A stretch of 17,627 bases of DNA from Alphaproteobacteria bacterium (GCA_026400595.1 JAPLOT010000074.1:1-17627), one strand, 5' to 3'. Counted from the first letter of the stretch, positions 1 through 7,783 are shown. Numbers and translations: made by a program. Notes: generated from the letters alone by a model not told the origin.

Positions 1-905
1 GGGCCGGAGCCCAGGAGCCGGATGTCGTTGGCGATCTTGAAGAGCGAGACCGCGGCGGTGTTGATGGCGCCGTGCGACATGACCATCGCATCATGGGCAG
101 CCAGCGCCTCGAACTTGTTGGGCGCCGAGGTGAAGGGCATGCCGGTGATGGTCGCGATGCGGTCCGCCACCAGTTCCGCAAAACCGACGGGCGCGTTGAG
201 GCCGGTGCCGACGGCGGTGCCGCCCTGCGCCAGTTCCATCAGCATGGGCATGGTCTGTTCGATGCGCGCGATGCCGTTGGCCACCTGCTGGGCATAGCCG
301 GAAAACTCCTGGCCCAGAGTCAGCGGCGTGGCATCCTGCGTATGGGTACGCCCGATCTTGATGATGTGGCTCCAGGCCTTGGCCTTGGCATCGAGCGCCT
401 TGTGCAGGTGCCTGAGCGCCGGGATCAGGTCGTGCTCCACCTGTTCCGCACAGGCGATGTGCATGGCGGTGGGATAGGTGTCGTTGGACGACTGGCTCAT
501 GTTGACGTGATCGTTGGGATGTACTGGCTTCTTCGAGCCGAGTTCCCCGCCCAGCATCTCGATGGCGCGGTTGGAGATCACCTCGTTGGCGTTCATGTTC
601 GACTGGGTGCCGGACCCGGTCTGCCACACGGCCAGCGGGAAATGATCGTGCAGCTTGCCGTCGATCACTTCCTGCGCGGCGGCGATGATGGCCGCGCCGA
701 CGGTCTTGTCGAGGCGGCCGAGCGCCATGTTGGCCTCGGCGCAGGCGCGCTTCACGATGCCCAGGGCGCGGATCACCGGCTGCGGCTGCTTTTCCCAGCC
801 GATCTTGAAGTTGTAGAGGCTGCGCTGTGCCTGCGCGCCCCAATAGCGCGAGGCGTCCACCTCGATGGGGCCGAAGGTGTCGGTTTCGGTACGCGTCTTC
901 TTCAT
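1..905 (-). CDS. fumC: Class II fumarate hydratase (fumarase C), C-terminal part outside the window
   Basis: Fumarase C interconverts fumarate and L-malate in the cytosolic TCA cycle as an iron-independent homotetramer. About 301 codons are visible of a family length near 460. The N-terminus carries RTETDTFGPIEV and RYWGAQ, typical of the family, followed by GSGTQSNMNANEV, HPNDHVNMSQSSND and GRTHTQDATPLTLGQ, which build the shared active site of the fumarase/aspartase superfamily. The GSSAMPGKVNP loop that supplies the catalytic serine would lie past the left edge. I chose the ATG at 905 because homologues begin a few residues before RTETDTFG. An in-frame ATG at 956 would add 17 unconserved residues. 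The 78 nt between this gene and the MFS gene may hold its own promoter, but I see no convincing one. The identification is very secure. Confidence 0.96.
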   Translation of the reverse strand, partial: MKKTRTETDTFGPIEVDASRYWGAQAQRSLYNFKIGWEKQPQPVIRALGIVKRACAEANMALGRLDKTVGAAIIAAAQEVIDGKLHDHFPLAVWQTGSGTQSNMNANEVISNRAIEMLGGELGSKKPVHPNDHVNMSQSSNDTYPTAMHIACAEQVEHDLIPALRHLHKALDAKAKAWSHIIKIGRTHTQDATPLTLGQEFSGYAQQVANGIARIEQTMPMLMELAQGGTAVGTGLNAPVGFAELVADRIATITGMPFTSAPNKFEALAAHDAMVMSHGAINTAAVSLFKIANDIRLLGSG

Positions 906-983
906 GTCGGCAGACTCTGCGGTTGCGATGGCGGGGTGAATAGCATTCTGCGGCATCTCTTGCCAGCCAGACGGAAGTCGGGG

Positions 984-2159
984 CTAGCGCGGATGCAGCC
1001 GGGCCAGCAGGATCATGCCGAGCGCCGAGACCAGGGCCGCCACGCCGGCGATCATCAGGGCCGGCGCCGGCCCGGTCCAGGACAGCAGCAGGGCGAAGAG
1101 CAGGGGGGCTGCGGCATTGAGCACGAGATTGGGGGCGGCGAGGATGCCGAGAATCTCGCCATAGCCCTTGCGGCCGAAAAGCGAGAGCGGAACGGCGCCC
1201 TTGGCGATGGTCACCAGCCCGTTGGAGGCGCCGTAGAGCAGGGCAAAGACCAGGGCCGCCGCGGGGCTGAAGCCGCCCACAGCGAAAAGCGCCAGCGCCA
1301 CCGGCAGCAGGCCGAAGGCGATGACGCCCAGATGGACCGACTTGAGTTTCCGGCCCAGCATGATCTCGCCGATCCGGCTGGCCACCTGCGAGGGGCCGAT
1401 GAGGGCGGCGAAGGTGACCGCGCTTTCCCCGGTGAAGCCCAAGCCCTGGAAGAGCGGCACGACATGGGCCGAGATGGAGGAGAAGACCACCCCGTTCAGG
1501 GCCAGAACGGCGGCGAAATAGATCATGGCGCGGCGGCGTGCGGTTCCCGCCAGCGGCGCCTCGCCGGCGTCGGTTTCGACGTCCGTGGCCGCAGCCTTGC
1601 CGGAAGCGCCGCCGAGAACGGACCAGTGAATGGGCAGGCAGACAAAGAAATGCAGGGCCGCATAGACGAGGAAGGCATCGGACCAGCCGATGCGTTCCGA
1701 AAGATAGTGGCTCAACGGCCAGAAGACGGTGGAGGCCAGGCCACCGTAGAGCGACAGGTAGGATATGGCCCGTCGTGCCCCGCTGCCGGTGATCTGGGTG
1801 AGGCTGGCGAAGGCGGCGTCGTAGAGGCAGAGGCGCATGGCCACGCCCAGCACCAGCCAGCCGATGCAATAGGTCACGGGGTGCGGGAAGCCGCCGATGA
1901 TGAGGCATCCCATGGCGGCCAGCAGCGATCCGGCGGTCATGAGGCTGCGGCCGCCCTTCATGTCGATGAAGCGTCCGGCCCAGGGCGAGATCAGACCGCT
2001 CAGCAGAAGGGCGGCCGAAAAGGCGCCGAAGATGAGCGTGCTCGACCAGCCTTCGCTGCGGGCGATGTCCTGCGACAGCGCTCCGAGCGCATAATAGGTG
2101 GAGCCCCAGCCGATGATCTGAGTCAGGCCCAGACCGGTGATGATCAGCCAGAGCGGCAT
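984..2159 (-). CDS. MFS transporter, substrate unknown
   Basis: This is a 391-residue, strongly hydrophobic protein with the look of a 12-helix major facilitator. It has a central hydrophilic linker around residues 190-215 (GKAAATDVETDAGEAP) between two six-helix halves. A motif-A-like loop follows helix 2 (GRFIDMKGGRSLM, near residues 67-79), which fits the G-x3-D-x-xGRR pattern of the family. The start MPLWLIITGLGLTQ at 2159 leads directly into helix 1. The open frame extends upstream to 2300 but that part is arginine/serine-rich and overlaps the preceding gene, so I rejected it. The gene starts only 4 nt after the stop of the PHP-domain gene, which suggests co-transcription and possibly translational coupling. 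The sequence does not reveal the substrate or whether this is an importer or exporter. Confidence 0.85.
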   Translation of the reverse strand: MPLWLIITGLGLTQIIGWGSTYYALGALSQDIARSEGWSSTLIFGAFSAALLLSGLISPWAGRFIDMKGGRSLMTAGSLLAAMGCLIIGGFPHPVTYCIGWLVLGVAMRLCLYDAAFASLTQITGSGARRAISYLSLYGGLASTVFWPLSHYLSERIGWSDAFLVYAALHFFVCLPIHWSVLGGASGKAAATDVETDAGEAPLAGTARRRAMIYFAAVLALNGVVFSSISAHVVPLFQGLGFTGESAVTFAALIGPSQVASRIGEIMLGRKLKSVHLGVIAFGLLPVALALFAVGGFSPAAALVFALLYGASNGLVTIAKGAVPLSLFGRKGYGEILGILAAPNLVLNAAAPLLFALLLSWTGPAPALMIAGVAALVSALGMILLARLHPR

Positions 2160-2163
2160 GGCC

Positions 2164-3096
2164 TCAGCCGATGTCGTCCCGCCAGATCGGATTGCTCCAG
2201 GCGCGCCGGCCGGATGCGTCGATGGCGACGATACGGAACCACGGGCTCTTCCAATTGAGCAGCCAGCCCTTCTCGAGCTTCGACAGGTCGAACGCCGCAT
2301 CGGTGATGGCGCGGCCGTTGCGCACCAGCGAGCGGGAATTGCCGCAGATCACGGTGATGGTATCCACCGGAGAGGTTGCGATCTGGATGTTCATGCCGTC
2401 GATGGCGATGCCGTGGATCTGCGGCCCCTGGCTGGAATAGAAGTGGCCCGCCTTGAGCGCATCGAGAAGGACGTCGGGGTCGAGGCTTTCGGCCTTCACA
2501 TGGACCCAGCCGCCGAAATGGTCGGGCGTCTTGAAGTGGGCGTCATCGGTGGCGAAGGCGGTCAGCCGCCGGTTCTCGCTCAGCATCTGGTCGAGCAGGT
2601 ACCAGCCGTCGCCGCGGTCGTTCTCGATGGCGCAGCCGTGGTTGTAGATCTCGACGGCATGGGCCGCGGCGATGGCACGGCCATCCTCGATGGTCAGCTG
2701 CGACCAGGCCGGGTGGGCAATGCCGATGAAGGCGCCGGCCTCGCGGGCACGGGCGGCCAGCTCCGCGCCGGTCTCGCCTTCGCGGTTCCTGGGGAAGTCG
2801 AGCGGAAGCCCGGCGGCCACGATGTGCCAGAGTTCGCCCACCCTTGTTTCGGGCGCATGAAGTTCGGCGCCGATCAGCGTGGTGAAGCTGTTGGAGCGGA
2901 AGGCGCGGGTATCGGCAATGGGCCACTTGAAGTTGCCGATGAAATGCTCCGAGAGCTGCATGAAGTCGTAGCCTGCCGCCTTGTAGGCGTCGACCACGGC
3001 CTTGGGCTCGAGCGCGCCGTCGGAGAGGTTGGAATGGGTGTGGAGATTGCCGCGCCAGAAGCGGCCCGGCAGTGAGAAAGGTGGCAGAAGGGCCAT
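2164..3096 (-). CDS. PHP-domain metal-dependent phosphoesterase-like protein
   Basis: This is a 310-residue soluble protein with the metal-binding pattern of the PHP superfamily: LHTHSNLSDG at residues 18-27 (H19, H21, D26), SEH near residue 49, AHP in the middle, and TDDAH further on. These residues normally bind two or three divalent metals for phosphoester hydrolysis. Related families include histidinol phosphatase, the PHP domain of DNA polymerase III and RNase AM/YciV-type nucleases. The roughly 80 residues after the last metal motif (from YSSQGPQIHGIAIDG on) look like the beta-rich C-terminal extension of stand-alone PHP hydrolases. No signal peptide is seen. The gene starts 14 nt after kup and ends 4 nt before the MFS gene. 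Family membership is confident; the substrate is unknown. Confidence 0.85.
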   Translation of the reverse strand: MALLPPFSLPGRFWRGNLHTHSNLSDGALEPKAVVDAYKAAGYDFMQLSEHFIGNFKWPIADTRAFRSNSFTTLIGAELHAPETRVGELWHIVAAGLPLDFPRNREGETGAELAARAREAGAFIGIAHPAWSQLTIEDGRAIAAAHAVEIYNHGCAIENDRGDGWYLLDQMLSENRRLTAFATDDAHFKTPDHFGGWVHVKAESLDPDVLLDALKAGHFYSSQGPQIHGIAIDGMNIQIATSPVDTITVICGNSRSLVRNGRAITDAAFDLSKLEKGWLLNWKSPWFRIVAIDASGRRAWSNPIWRDDIG

Positions 3097-3110
3097 GCTC
3101 GCCTCGGGTG

Positions 3111-4997
3111 TCAGATGCTCATTTGCATGCCCAGCTCGACCACGCGGTCGGGCGGGATGCGGAAGAATTCAATGGCACGGGCCGACTGGTTTGCCATCAT
3201 GATGAAAATGCGCTGCTGCCAATAGGGAAGCGCAGACCGCGCCGACATGCGTATGACACGCCGGCCAAGGAAATATGACGCCTGCCGCGGATCGATCGAC
3301 AGGCCGAAGGGCTCGCAGGCGCGCAGCGCCTTGGGCACGTCGGGCTGTTCCATGTAGCCGAAGCGGGCCTCGACCAGCCAGGCGCCGAGCGGCAGCTGCT
3401 TCACCACCACGCGCTCCTCTTCGCTGTCGATGCGCGGCTCGGTGGTGGTTTCCGCCGTGATGAAGACCAGCCGGTCATGCAGCACGCGATTGTGCTTGAG
3501 ATTGTGCATGAGCGCGCTCGGTGCATAGAGAGGATCGGTCTGCAGGAAGACGGCGGCGCCGGCCACGCGGGTCGGCGGGCGTTTCTCGAGGCTTTCGAGC
3601 AGCGGCACGAGTTCGATCGATTCCCGCCGGAGCTTCTCGGCCAGGGCTTTGCGGCCTTTCATCCAGGTGATCATCAGTAGGATGATGGTGGCGCCAAGCA
3701 GCGCCGGCATGTAGCCGCCGGTGAAGAGTTTCAGCCCATTGGCGGCCATGAAGGTGAGTTCGACGAAGAGGATGACGGTCATGGCGGGAATGACGAACCA
3801 GCGCGGCAGGTTCCGGGATTTCCAGAAGAAGACCAGCGCGAGGATCGAATCGACGATCATCGAGGTGTTTACGGCGATGCCATAGGCCGAGGCCAGGTTG
3901 GTGGACGACTTGAAGACCAGCACCAGGATGACCACGCCCGCCAGCAGCATCCAGTTGATCTGGGCGACGTAGATCTGTCCCTGTTCGGTCTCGCTGGTAT
4001 GGGTGATGCTCATGCGGGGGAACAGCCCCAGCGACATGGCCTGCTGGGCGATGGAGAAGGCGCCGGTGATGACGGCCTGCGAGGCGATCACCGTGACCGC
4101 CGTTGCCAGGATGACGAGCGGAATGAGTCCCCAGCCCGGGGCCATCAGGTAGAAAGGATTCTCCACAGATTCCGGATGCGAGATGATGAAGGCGCCTTGC
4201 CCAAGGTAGTTCAGGATCAGGCCGGGAAAGACCACGGCAAGCCAGGCCATGCGGATCGGCTTGCTGCCGAAGTGGCCCATGTCGGCATAGAGCGCCTCGC
4301 CGCCGGTCACCGCCAGGAAAACGCCGCCGAAGACGAGCAGCGCCAGGAAGGGCCGTTCGATCAGCATGCTGGCGCCATAGGCGGGATTGAAGGCGAGGAA
4401 GATCTGCAGGTCGTCGAAGATGTGATAGAAGCCCATCACGCCGATGGTGAGAAACCAGACCGCGGTGATCGGCGCGAACAGCGAGGCCACGCCCGCCGTG
4501 CCCTTGTACTGGAACAGGAAGAGGGTGATCAGGATCACAAGGGTGATCGGCACCACGAAGGGCGAAAATCCGGTGTTGATGACCTTGAGGCCTTCCACGG
4601 CGGAGAGCACCGACATGGCCGGCGTGATCATCGCATCCCCGAAGAAGAAGGCCGCACCGATCATGCCGAGGGTCAGGACGAAGCCGCTCTTCGTCTTGAG
4701 CAGCATTTCGACCAGCACCACGAGCGAGAGAATCCCGCCTTCGCCGCGATTGTCGGCCCGCATGAGGAAGAAGACGTATTTCAGCGTGACGATCAGGATC
4801 AGCGCCCAGATCAGCAGCGAGGCAACGCCCAGAACGGCAGCCCGCAGATCCCCGCCGGCGGCCACGACGGGATGCAGGGCTTCGCGCATGGCATAGAGCG
4901 GGCTGGTTCCGATGTCGCCGAAGACCACCCCGATCGAGGCGAAGGCGAGCTTCAGCTTGGTGCGGCTGAAGGTGGAGTCCTGGGCGGTCTGTGTCAT
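3111..4997 (-). CDS. kup: Kup/HAK-type potassium uptake permease
   Basis: This is a 628-residue inner-membrane K+ uptake protein, probably a K+/H+ symporter, of the Kup/HAK/KUP family. The first helix holds the signature SIGVVFGDIGTSPLYA, and roughly 430 residues form about 12 transmembrane helices. A cytoplasmic C-terminal domain of about 170 residues follows, with the family blocks LHDRLVFITAETT and RFGYMEQPDVP, ending at GMQMSI. Length is normal for the family. The frame opens at 5018, but that ATG directly abuts a GGGAG and adds only seven residues. The ATG at 4997 has an AAGG about nine bases upstream and gives the more usual N-terminus. The gene lies 46 nt downstream of mepA and 14 nt upstream of the PHP gene. 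Several Kup paralogues are common in alphaproteobacteria, so the symbol denotes the family rather than one orthologue. Confidence 0.95.
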   Translation of the reverse strand: MTQTAQDSTFSRTKLKLAFASIGVVFGDIGTSPLYAMREALHPVVAAGGDLRAAVLGVASLLIWALILIVTLKYVFFLMRADNRGEGGILSLVVLVEMLLKTKSGFVLTLGMIGAAFFFGDAMITPAMSVLSAVEGLKVINTGFSPFVVPITLVILITLFLFQYKGTAGVASLFAPITAVWFLTIGVMGFYHIFDDLQIFLAFNPAYGASMLIERPFLALLVFGGVFLAVTGGEALYADMGHFGSKPIRMAWLAVVFPGLILNYLGQGAFIISHPESVENPFYLMAPGWGLIPLVILATAVTVIASQAVITGAFSIAQQAMSLGLFPRMSITHTSETEQGQIYVAQINWMLLAGVVILVLVFKSSTNLASAYGIAVNTSMIVDSILALVFFWKSRNLPRWFVIPAMTVILFVELTFMAANGLKLFTGGYMPALLGATIILLMITWMKGRKALAEKLRRESIELVPLLESLEKRPPTRVAGAAVFLQTDPLYAPSALMHNLKHNRVLHDRLVFITAETTTEPRIDSEEERVVVKQLPLGAWLVEARFGYMEQPDVPKALRACEPFGLSIDPRQASYFLGRRVIRMSARSALPYWQQRIFIMMANQSARAIEFFRIPPDRVVELGMQMSI

Positions 4998-5043
4998 TGG
5001 CGCGCCGCCTTGGACCATCTCCCGGGGGTGGTCAAGGGCTTGA

Positions 5044-5994
5044 CTATTCGGCGGTGACGACGGTGCGGCATTCGGCGGGCAGGGCCGAAACCGTCATGGG
5101 CGGCGGTGGCTTCACGGGCTTCACGGGTTTGGCGTTGGGGTCGGGCTTCTTCTTCGGAACCCAGGGCACATCGCCCATCCAGTAGGCAAGTTCCTCGCCG
5201 CAGCCGGTGCCGTCCTTCGGATGCGGCGTGGGCTGGTTCTTGCAGGTGGTCGAACCTTTCGGGCAATTGATGCGGATGTGGAAGTGGTAGTTGTGCCCGA
5301 AATAGGGGCGCACCTTGGCCAGCCATGCCGTATCGCCCTTGGCCCATTTGCAGAGTTCGGCCTTGATCGGCGGATGCACGAAGATGCGGGCCACCTCCGG
5401 ATAGGAGGCGGCGCGCTTGATCAGCCGGGCATGGGCCTCGGTCCAGACCTTCTTGTCGATGGTCTTGCGGTCCTTGGTGACGACTGTGGCATTGATCGTC
5501 TCGCGCTCCTTGCGGCTGAGCGTGCGGTCCGGCATCGGCGTCAGCCAGACGTCGGCGTCGAGGCCCACCTGATGGCTGGCGTGGCCTGAGAGCATGGGGC
5601 CGCCGCGCGGCTGGGCCAGGTCGCCCACCAGGAGCCCGTTCCAGCCATCCTCCGCCCGGGCCTCGATGGCGAGGCGCTCGACCAGGGCGATCATGTCGGG
5701 ATGGGCCCAGTTGCGGTTGCGCGACAGGCGCATGACCTGCCAGGCCGGACCATCGACGGCAAGCGCCCTGCCGCCCGCGAGGCAGCCCTTGGCATAGGAG
5801 CCGATGGCGCGGGGCGCCAGATTGGCGGGCCCCTTCTGAGCGCCGAAGACCTTCTTGGCCGGCAGCTTGGCCACCGCGTCGGAGGACATGGCGGCCAGCG
5901 CCTTCTGGTCAACGGCAGATTGCGCGGCCGCGGAACCGGCGAGAAGCGGAAGGCTCAGGATCAGGGCGGAGAGGAGCTTGCGCATGCGCTTCAT
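5044..5994 (-). CDS. mepA: Penicillin-insensitive murein endopeptidase (MepA family)
   Basis: MepA is a periplasmic LAS-type zinc peptidase (M74) that cleaves D-Ala-meso-DAP crosslinks in peptidoglycan. The 316-residue product has a clear Sec signal peptide: basic MKRMRK, then a hydrophobic run to LAGSAAA, with likely cleavage before residue 25. The zinc motif SGHASHQVGLDADVW at residues 136-150 supplies His141 and Asp148. The second motif GHNYHFHIRINCP supplies the other histidines. Later cysteines (CPKGSTTC, and one before the tail) fit the family's disulfides. The C-terminus is a proline-lysine tail with a PVKPVKPPPP repeat. The start codon overlaps the sspB stop (ATGA), so the two are probably translationally coupled. 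Identification is confident. Confidence 0.94.
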   Translation of the reverse strand: MKRMRKLLSALILSLPLLAGSAAAQSAVDQKALAAMSSDAVAKLPAKKVFGAQKGPANLAPRAIGSYAKGCLAGGRALAVDGPAWQVMRLSRNRNWAHPDMIALVERLAIEARAEDGWNGLLVGDLAQPRGGPMLSGHASHQVGLDADVWLTPMPDRTLSRKERETINATVVTKDRKTIDKKVWTEAHARLIKRAASYPEVARIFVHPPIKAELCKWAKGDTAWLAKVRPYFGHNYHFHIRINCPKGSTTCKNQPTPHPKDGTGCGEELAYWMGDVPWVPKKKPDPNAKPVKPVKPPPPMTVSALPAECRTVVTAE

Positions 5995-6470
5995 TTCTTG
6001 CGGAAGGAATCGAGTGAGACGATCTTCGGACTGTCGGCTGCGGGCGCTGTGGCGCTGTCGGCCGCTGCCGCGTCGGGCACCGCCGCAGGTACCTCCTTCA
6101 GCTTGCTCTTGACCGGCACGCTCTCGAACTGAAGCCCGAACTGCACCGCGGGGTCGAGGAAGCCCTTGACCGCGTCGAAGGGGATGACGAGCTTCTCGGG
6201 AATATTGTCGAAGGAGAGTTCGGCCTCGAAGCGGTCGTCGTGCACCTTGAGGTTCCAGTATTGATGCTGCAGCACGATGGTCATCTCGCGCGGATAGCGC
6301 TGGGCCAGGCGCTCGCTGATCTCGACGCCGGGAAACTTGGTGTTGAAGGCGATGTAGAAGTGGTGTTCCCCCGGCAGGCCCGTCGTAGCCGCGATGTTGA
6401 GCGCTTCCCGCACCACGCCGCGCAGCGCCTGCTGGGCGAGAAGGTCATATCGCATCAAATCGTCGGGCAT
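5991..6470 (-). CDS. sspB: SspB-type ClpXP proteolysis adaptor (alphaproteobacterial form)
   Basis: SspB binds the ssrA tag on products of stalled translation and delivers them to the ClpXP protease. The 159-residue protein has the SspB fold region at residues 1-115 (MRYDLLAQQALRGVVREAL, HFYIAFNT, PREMTIVLQHQYWNL), as in the alphaproteobacterial family. An alanine/proline-rich linker follows, then a short conserved tail, SPKIVSLDSFRKK. That tail resembles the XB peptide with which SspB docks on the ClpX N-domain. The start at 6470 matches the usual family N-terminus (DLM-Y). No strong Shine-Dalgarno is visible before it. A likely promoter lies at 6506-6535. The stop overlaps mepA. The tmRNA gene that makes its ligand tag lies immediately upstream on the same strand. 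Confidence 0.93.
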   Translation of the reverse strand: MPDDLMRYDLLAQQALRGVVREALNIAATTGLPGEHHFYIAFNTKFPGVEISERLAQRYPREMTIVLQHQYWNLKVHDDRFEAELSFDNIPEKLVIPFDAVKGFLDPAVQFGLQFESVPVKSKLKEVPAAVPDAAAADSATAPAADSPKIVSLDSFRKK

Positions 6471-6505
6471 CGGAAAGGTCCAGGCAAACGTGACTCGGAG
6501 GCCGG

Positions 6506-6535
6506 ATCATAGCCTCCCCGGCACCGCAAAGTCAT
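6506..6535 (-). promoter_or_regulatory. Candidate sigma-70-type promoter for sspB
   Basis: On the minus strand, ATGACT (6530-6535) and TATGAT (6506-6511) are separated by 18 bp. They match TTGACA and TATAAT at four and five of six positions. Transcription would start near 6499, giving a leader of about 29 nt before the sspB ATG at 6470. This would let sspB and the genes behind it be expressed independently of ssrA. The assignment rests on sequence match and position only. Confidence 0.5.
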
Positions 6536-6654
6536 CCACTAGAAACCCGAAACGCAATTTACGGAGGAAAGTGCCGGCTTCTGTTGCCAGGTGCCGGCGG
6601 ACCCCGCCTTAGGCGGCTAAGCCCAAGGACTTGAATTCGGTCACTCAGACTGCG

Positions 6655-6693
6655 TTAAGCAGCCACTGCAACCGGAGCATAGTTGTCGTTGGC
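6655..6693 (-). other. tmRNA tag reading frame (ANDNYAPVAVAA)
   Basis: The tmRNA resume codon GCC at 6693-6691 starts a 12-codon frame that reads ANDNYAPVAVAA and stops with TAA at 6657-6655. The AND start and the -AA end are hallmarks of ssrA tags. The first residues (ANDNYA) are the part recognised by alphaproteobacterial SspB, and the terminal AA is the part read by ClpX. There is no start codon because translation resumes on this frame from a stalled ribosome. Confidence 0.95.
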
Positions 6694-6777
6694 AACTATA
6701 TGTTTAGCCCGATAACGTCGGAACCATCACGAGCAAAAAGCGACCCTTTACACCCTCGTCGATCCTGTTTCGCCCCC

Positions 6778-6804
6778 CTCACAGGCCGCGGCTCCCGCGG
6801 CCGG
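6778..6804 (-). other. Internal transcribed spacer of the permuted tmRNA precursor
   Basis: This 27-nt segment separates the encoded CCA of the acceptor piece from the 5' end of the coding piece. It contains a perfect 8-bp hairpin with a three-base loop (GGCCGCGG-GAG-CCGCGGCC, 6802-6784), then TGTGAGG up to the coding piece. It must be removed to give the two mature RNAs: RNase P would be expected at the coding piece 5' end and 3' trimming at the CCA. The limits are inferred from acceptor-stem pairing. Confidence 0.75.
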
Positions 6805-6896
6805 TGGTGGAGGCGCCGGGTACTGCCCCCGGGTCCGAATGGTTTATTACGATCACCGTTTATCGCCATAGTCTTGCCTTGCGGCGAGACCCCCCG

Positions 6897-6902
6897 AATA
6901 TA
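6897..6902 (-). promoter_or_regulatory. Candidate -10 element of the ssrA promoter
   Basis: TATATT on the minus strand lies about 6 nt before the expected precursor start (GGGGGGTCTCGCC, near 6891) and matches TATAAT at five positions. The -35 region about 17 bp upstream (TTTCCT, 6920-6925) is a poor match. The -10 call is therefore moderate and the full promoter tentative. Confidence 0.45.
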
Positions 6903-6988
6903 GGTGTGCGGGGCCGGAAAGGAAAGGGTGGATTGGGACAGCCCGCGGGTTCGCCTTCCGGGCCGGAATCGGCTAGTTTCCCCGCCCC

Positions 6989-7783
6989 ATGAAACAGTAT
7001 CTCGACCTCATGCGGCAGGTGCGCGACCACGGCCATCGCAAGGATGACCGGACCGGCACCGGCACGCTCTCCATCTTTGGCCACCAGATGCGCTTCGACC
7101 TGGCCGACGGCTTTCCGCTGGTCACCACCAAGAAGCTGCACCTGCGCTCGATCATCTACGAATTGCTGTGGTTCATCCGCGGCGACACCAATGTCCGGTA
7201 CCTGCGCGACAACAAGGTCACCATCTGGGACGATTGGGCCGACGCGAACGGTGATCTCGGTCCGGTCTATGGTGCGCAATGGCGCTCCTGGCCGGCGCGG
7301 GACGGATCGGCGATCGACCAGCTGGCCGACGTCATTTCCCGCATCCGCAGCAATCCGGATTCGCGGCGGCTTATCGTGACGGCCTGGAATCCGGCCGATG
7401 TCGACCGCATGGCGCTGCCGCCCTGCCACTGCCTCTTCCAGTTCTACGTGGCCGAGGGCAGGCTCTCCTGCCAGCTCTACCAGCGCTCGGCCGACATCTT
7501 TCTGGGCGTGCCCTTCAACATCGCGTCCTATGCGCTGCTCACCCACATGATCGCGCAGGTGACCGGGCTGAAGCCCGGCACCTTCGTTCACACGCTGGGC
7601 GACGCGCATCTCTATCTCAATCACCTCGACCAGGCGGACGAACAGATGAAGCGCACGCCGCTGCCCCTGCCGCGACAGGTCATCAAGCGCGACGTGACAT
7701 CGATCGACTACTTCCGCTTCGAGGATTTCGAGATCGTCAACTATCAGTCCCATCCGCATATCGCCGCGCCGGTGGCCGTTTGA
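6989..7783 (+). CDS. thyA: Thymidylate synthase (folate-dependent, ThyA)
   Basis: ThyA methylates dUMP to dTMP using methylene-tetrahydrofolate and releases dihydrofolate. The product is 264 residues, the same length as the Escherichia coli enzyme. It shows RTGTGTLSIFG (phosphate-binding arginine loop), FPLVTTKKLH, WFIRGDTNV, the active-site block LPPCHCLFQFYV with Cys146, then QRSADIFLGVPFN and the terminal APVAV. No Shine-Dalgarno-like sequence precedes the ATG; the bases just before it are TTTCCCCGCCCC, so the transcript may have little or no leader. It is the first gene of a plus-strand run and diverges from ssrA. Its TGA overlaps the next ATG (TGATG). The dihydrofolate it makes is recycled by folA three genes downstream. 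Confidence 0.98.
   Translation: MKQYLDLMRQVRDHGHRKDDRTGTGTLSIFGHQMRFDLADGFPLVTTKKLHLRSIIYELLWFIRGDTNVRYLRDNKVTIWDDWADANGDLGPVYGAQWRSWPARDGSAIDQLADVISRIRSNPDSRRLIVTAWNPADVDRMALPPCHCLFQFYVAEGRLSCQLYQRSADIFLGVPFNIASYALLTHMIAQVTGLKPGTFVHTLGDAHLYLNHLDQADEQMKRTPLPLPRQVIKRDVTSIDYFRFEDFEIVNYQSHPHIAAPVAV

Larger units (their letters stand above)
6575..6891 (-). ncRNA. ssrA: Two-piece (circularly permuted) tmRNA
   Basis: tmRNA rescues stalled ribosomes and adds a degradation tag. In the permuted alphaproteobacterial form the acceptor piece precedes the coding piece. Reading the minus strand: the precursor begins near 6891, shows a GCAA-tetraloop hairpin (about 6867-6888), then a T-arm-like stem-loop (CCGGG / GGCAGUA / CCCGG). 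The acceptor strand CGCCTCC follows (6815-6809), with A and an encoded CCA ending at 6805. A 27-nt spacer with a perfect hairpin follows. The coding piece then begins at 6777 with GGGGGCG, which pairs over all seven positions with CGCCTCC (one G-U). Next come GGATCGACG and the tag frame ANDNYAPVAVAA-stop. A GC hairpin (CCGCC-TAA-GGCGG) lies downstream. The 3' end of the coding piece is approximate, and mature ends depend on processing. Confidence in identity is very high. Confidence 0.95.

Noticed and set aside
72..2258. 728-codon plus-strand open frame opposite fumC and the MFS gene
   Set aside because: It runs antisense across two well-identified genes and their gap, is rich in Arg/Gly/His/Gln with no domain, and is the usual by-product of GC-rich third positions.
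6631..6903. 90-codon plus-strand open frame across the tmRNA gene
   Set aside because: It lies antisense to ssrA, whose structure and tag explain the sequence; the translation has no motif.
6860..7759. 299-codon minus-strand open frame opposite thyA running into the ssrA promoter region
   Set aside because: It is antisense to thymidylate synthase, with no recognisable protein family, and its end overlaps the start of the tmRNA gene.
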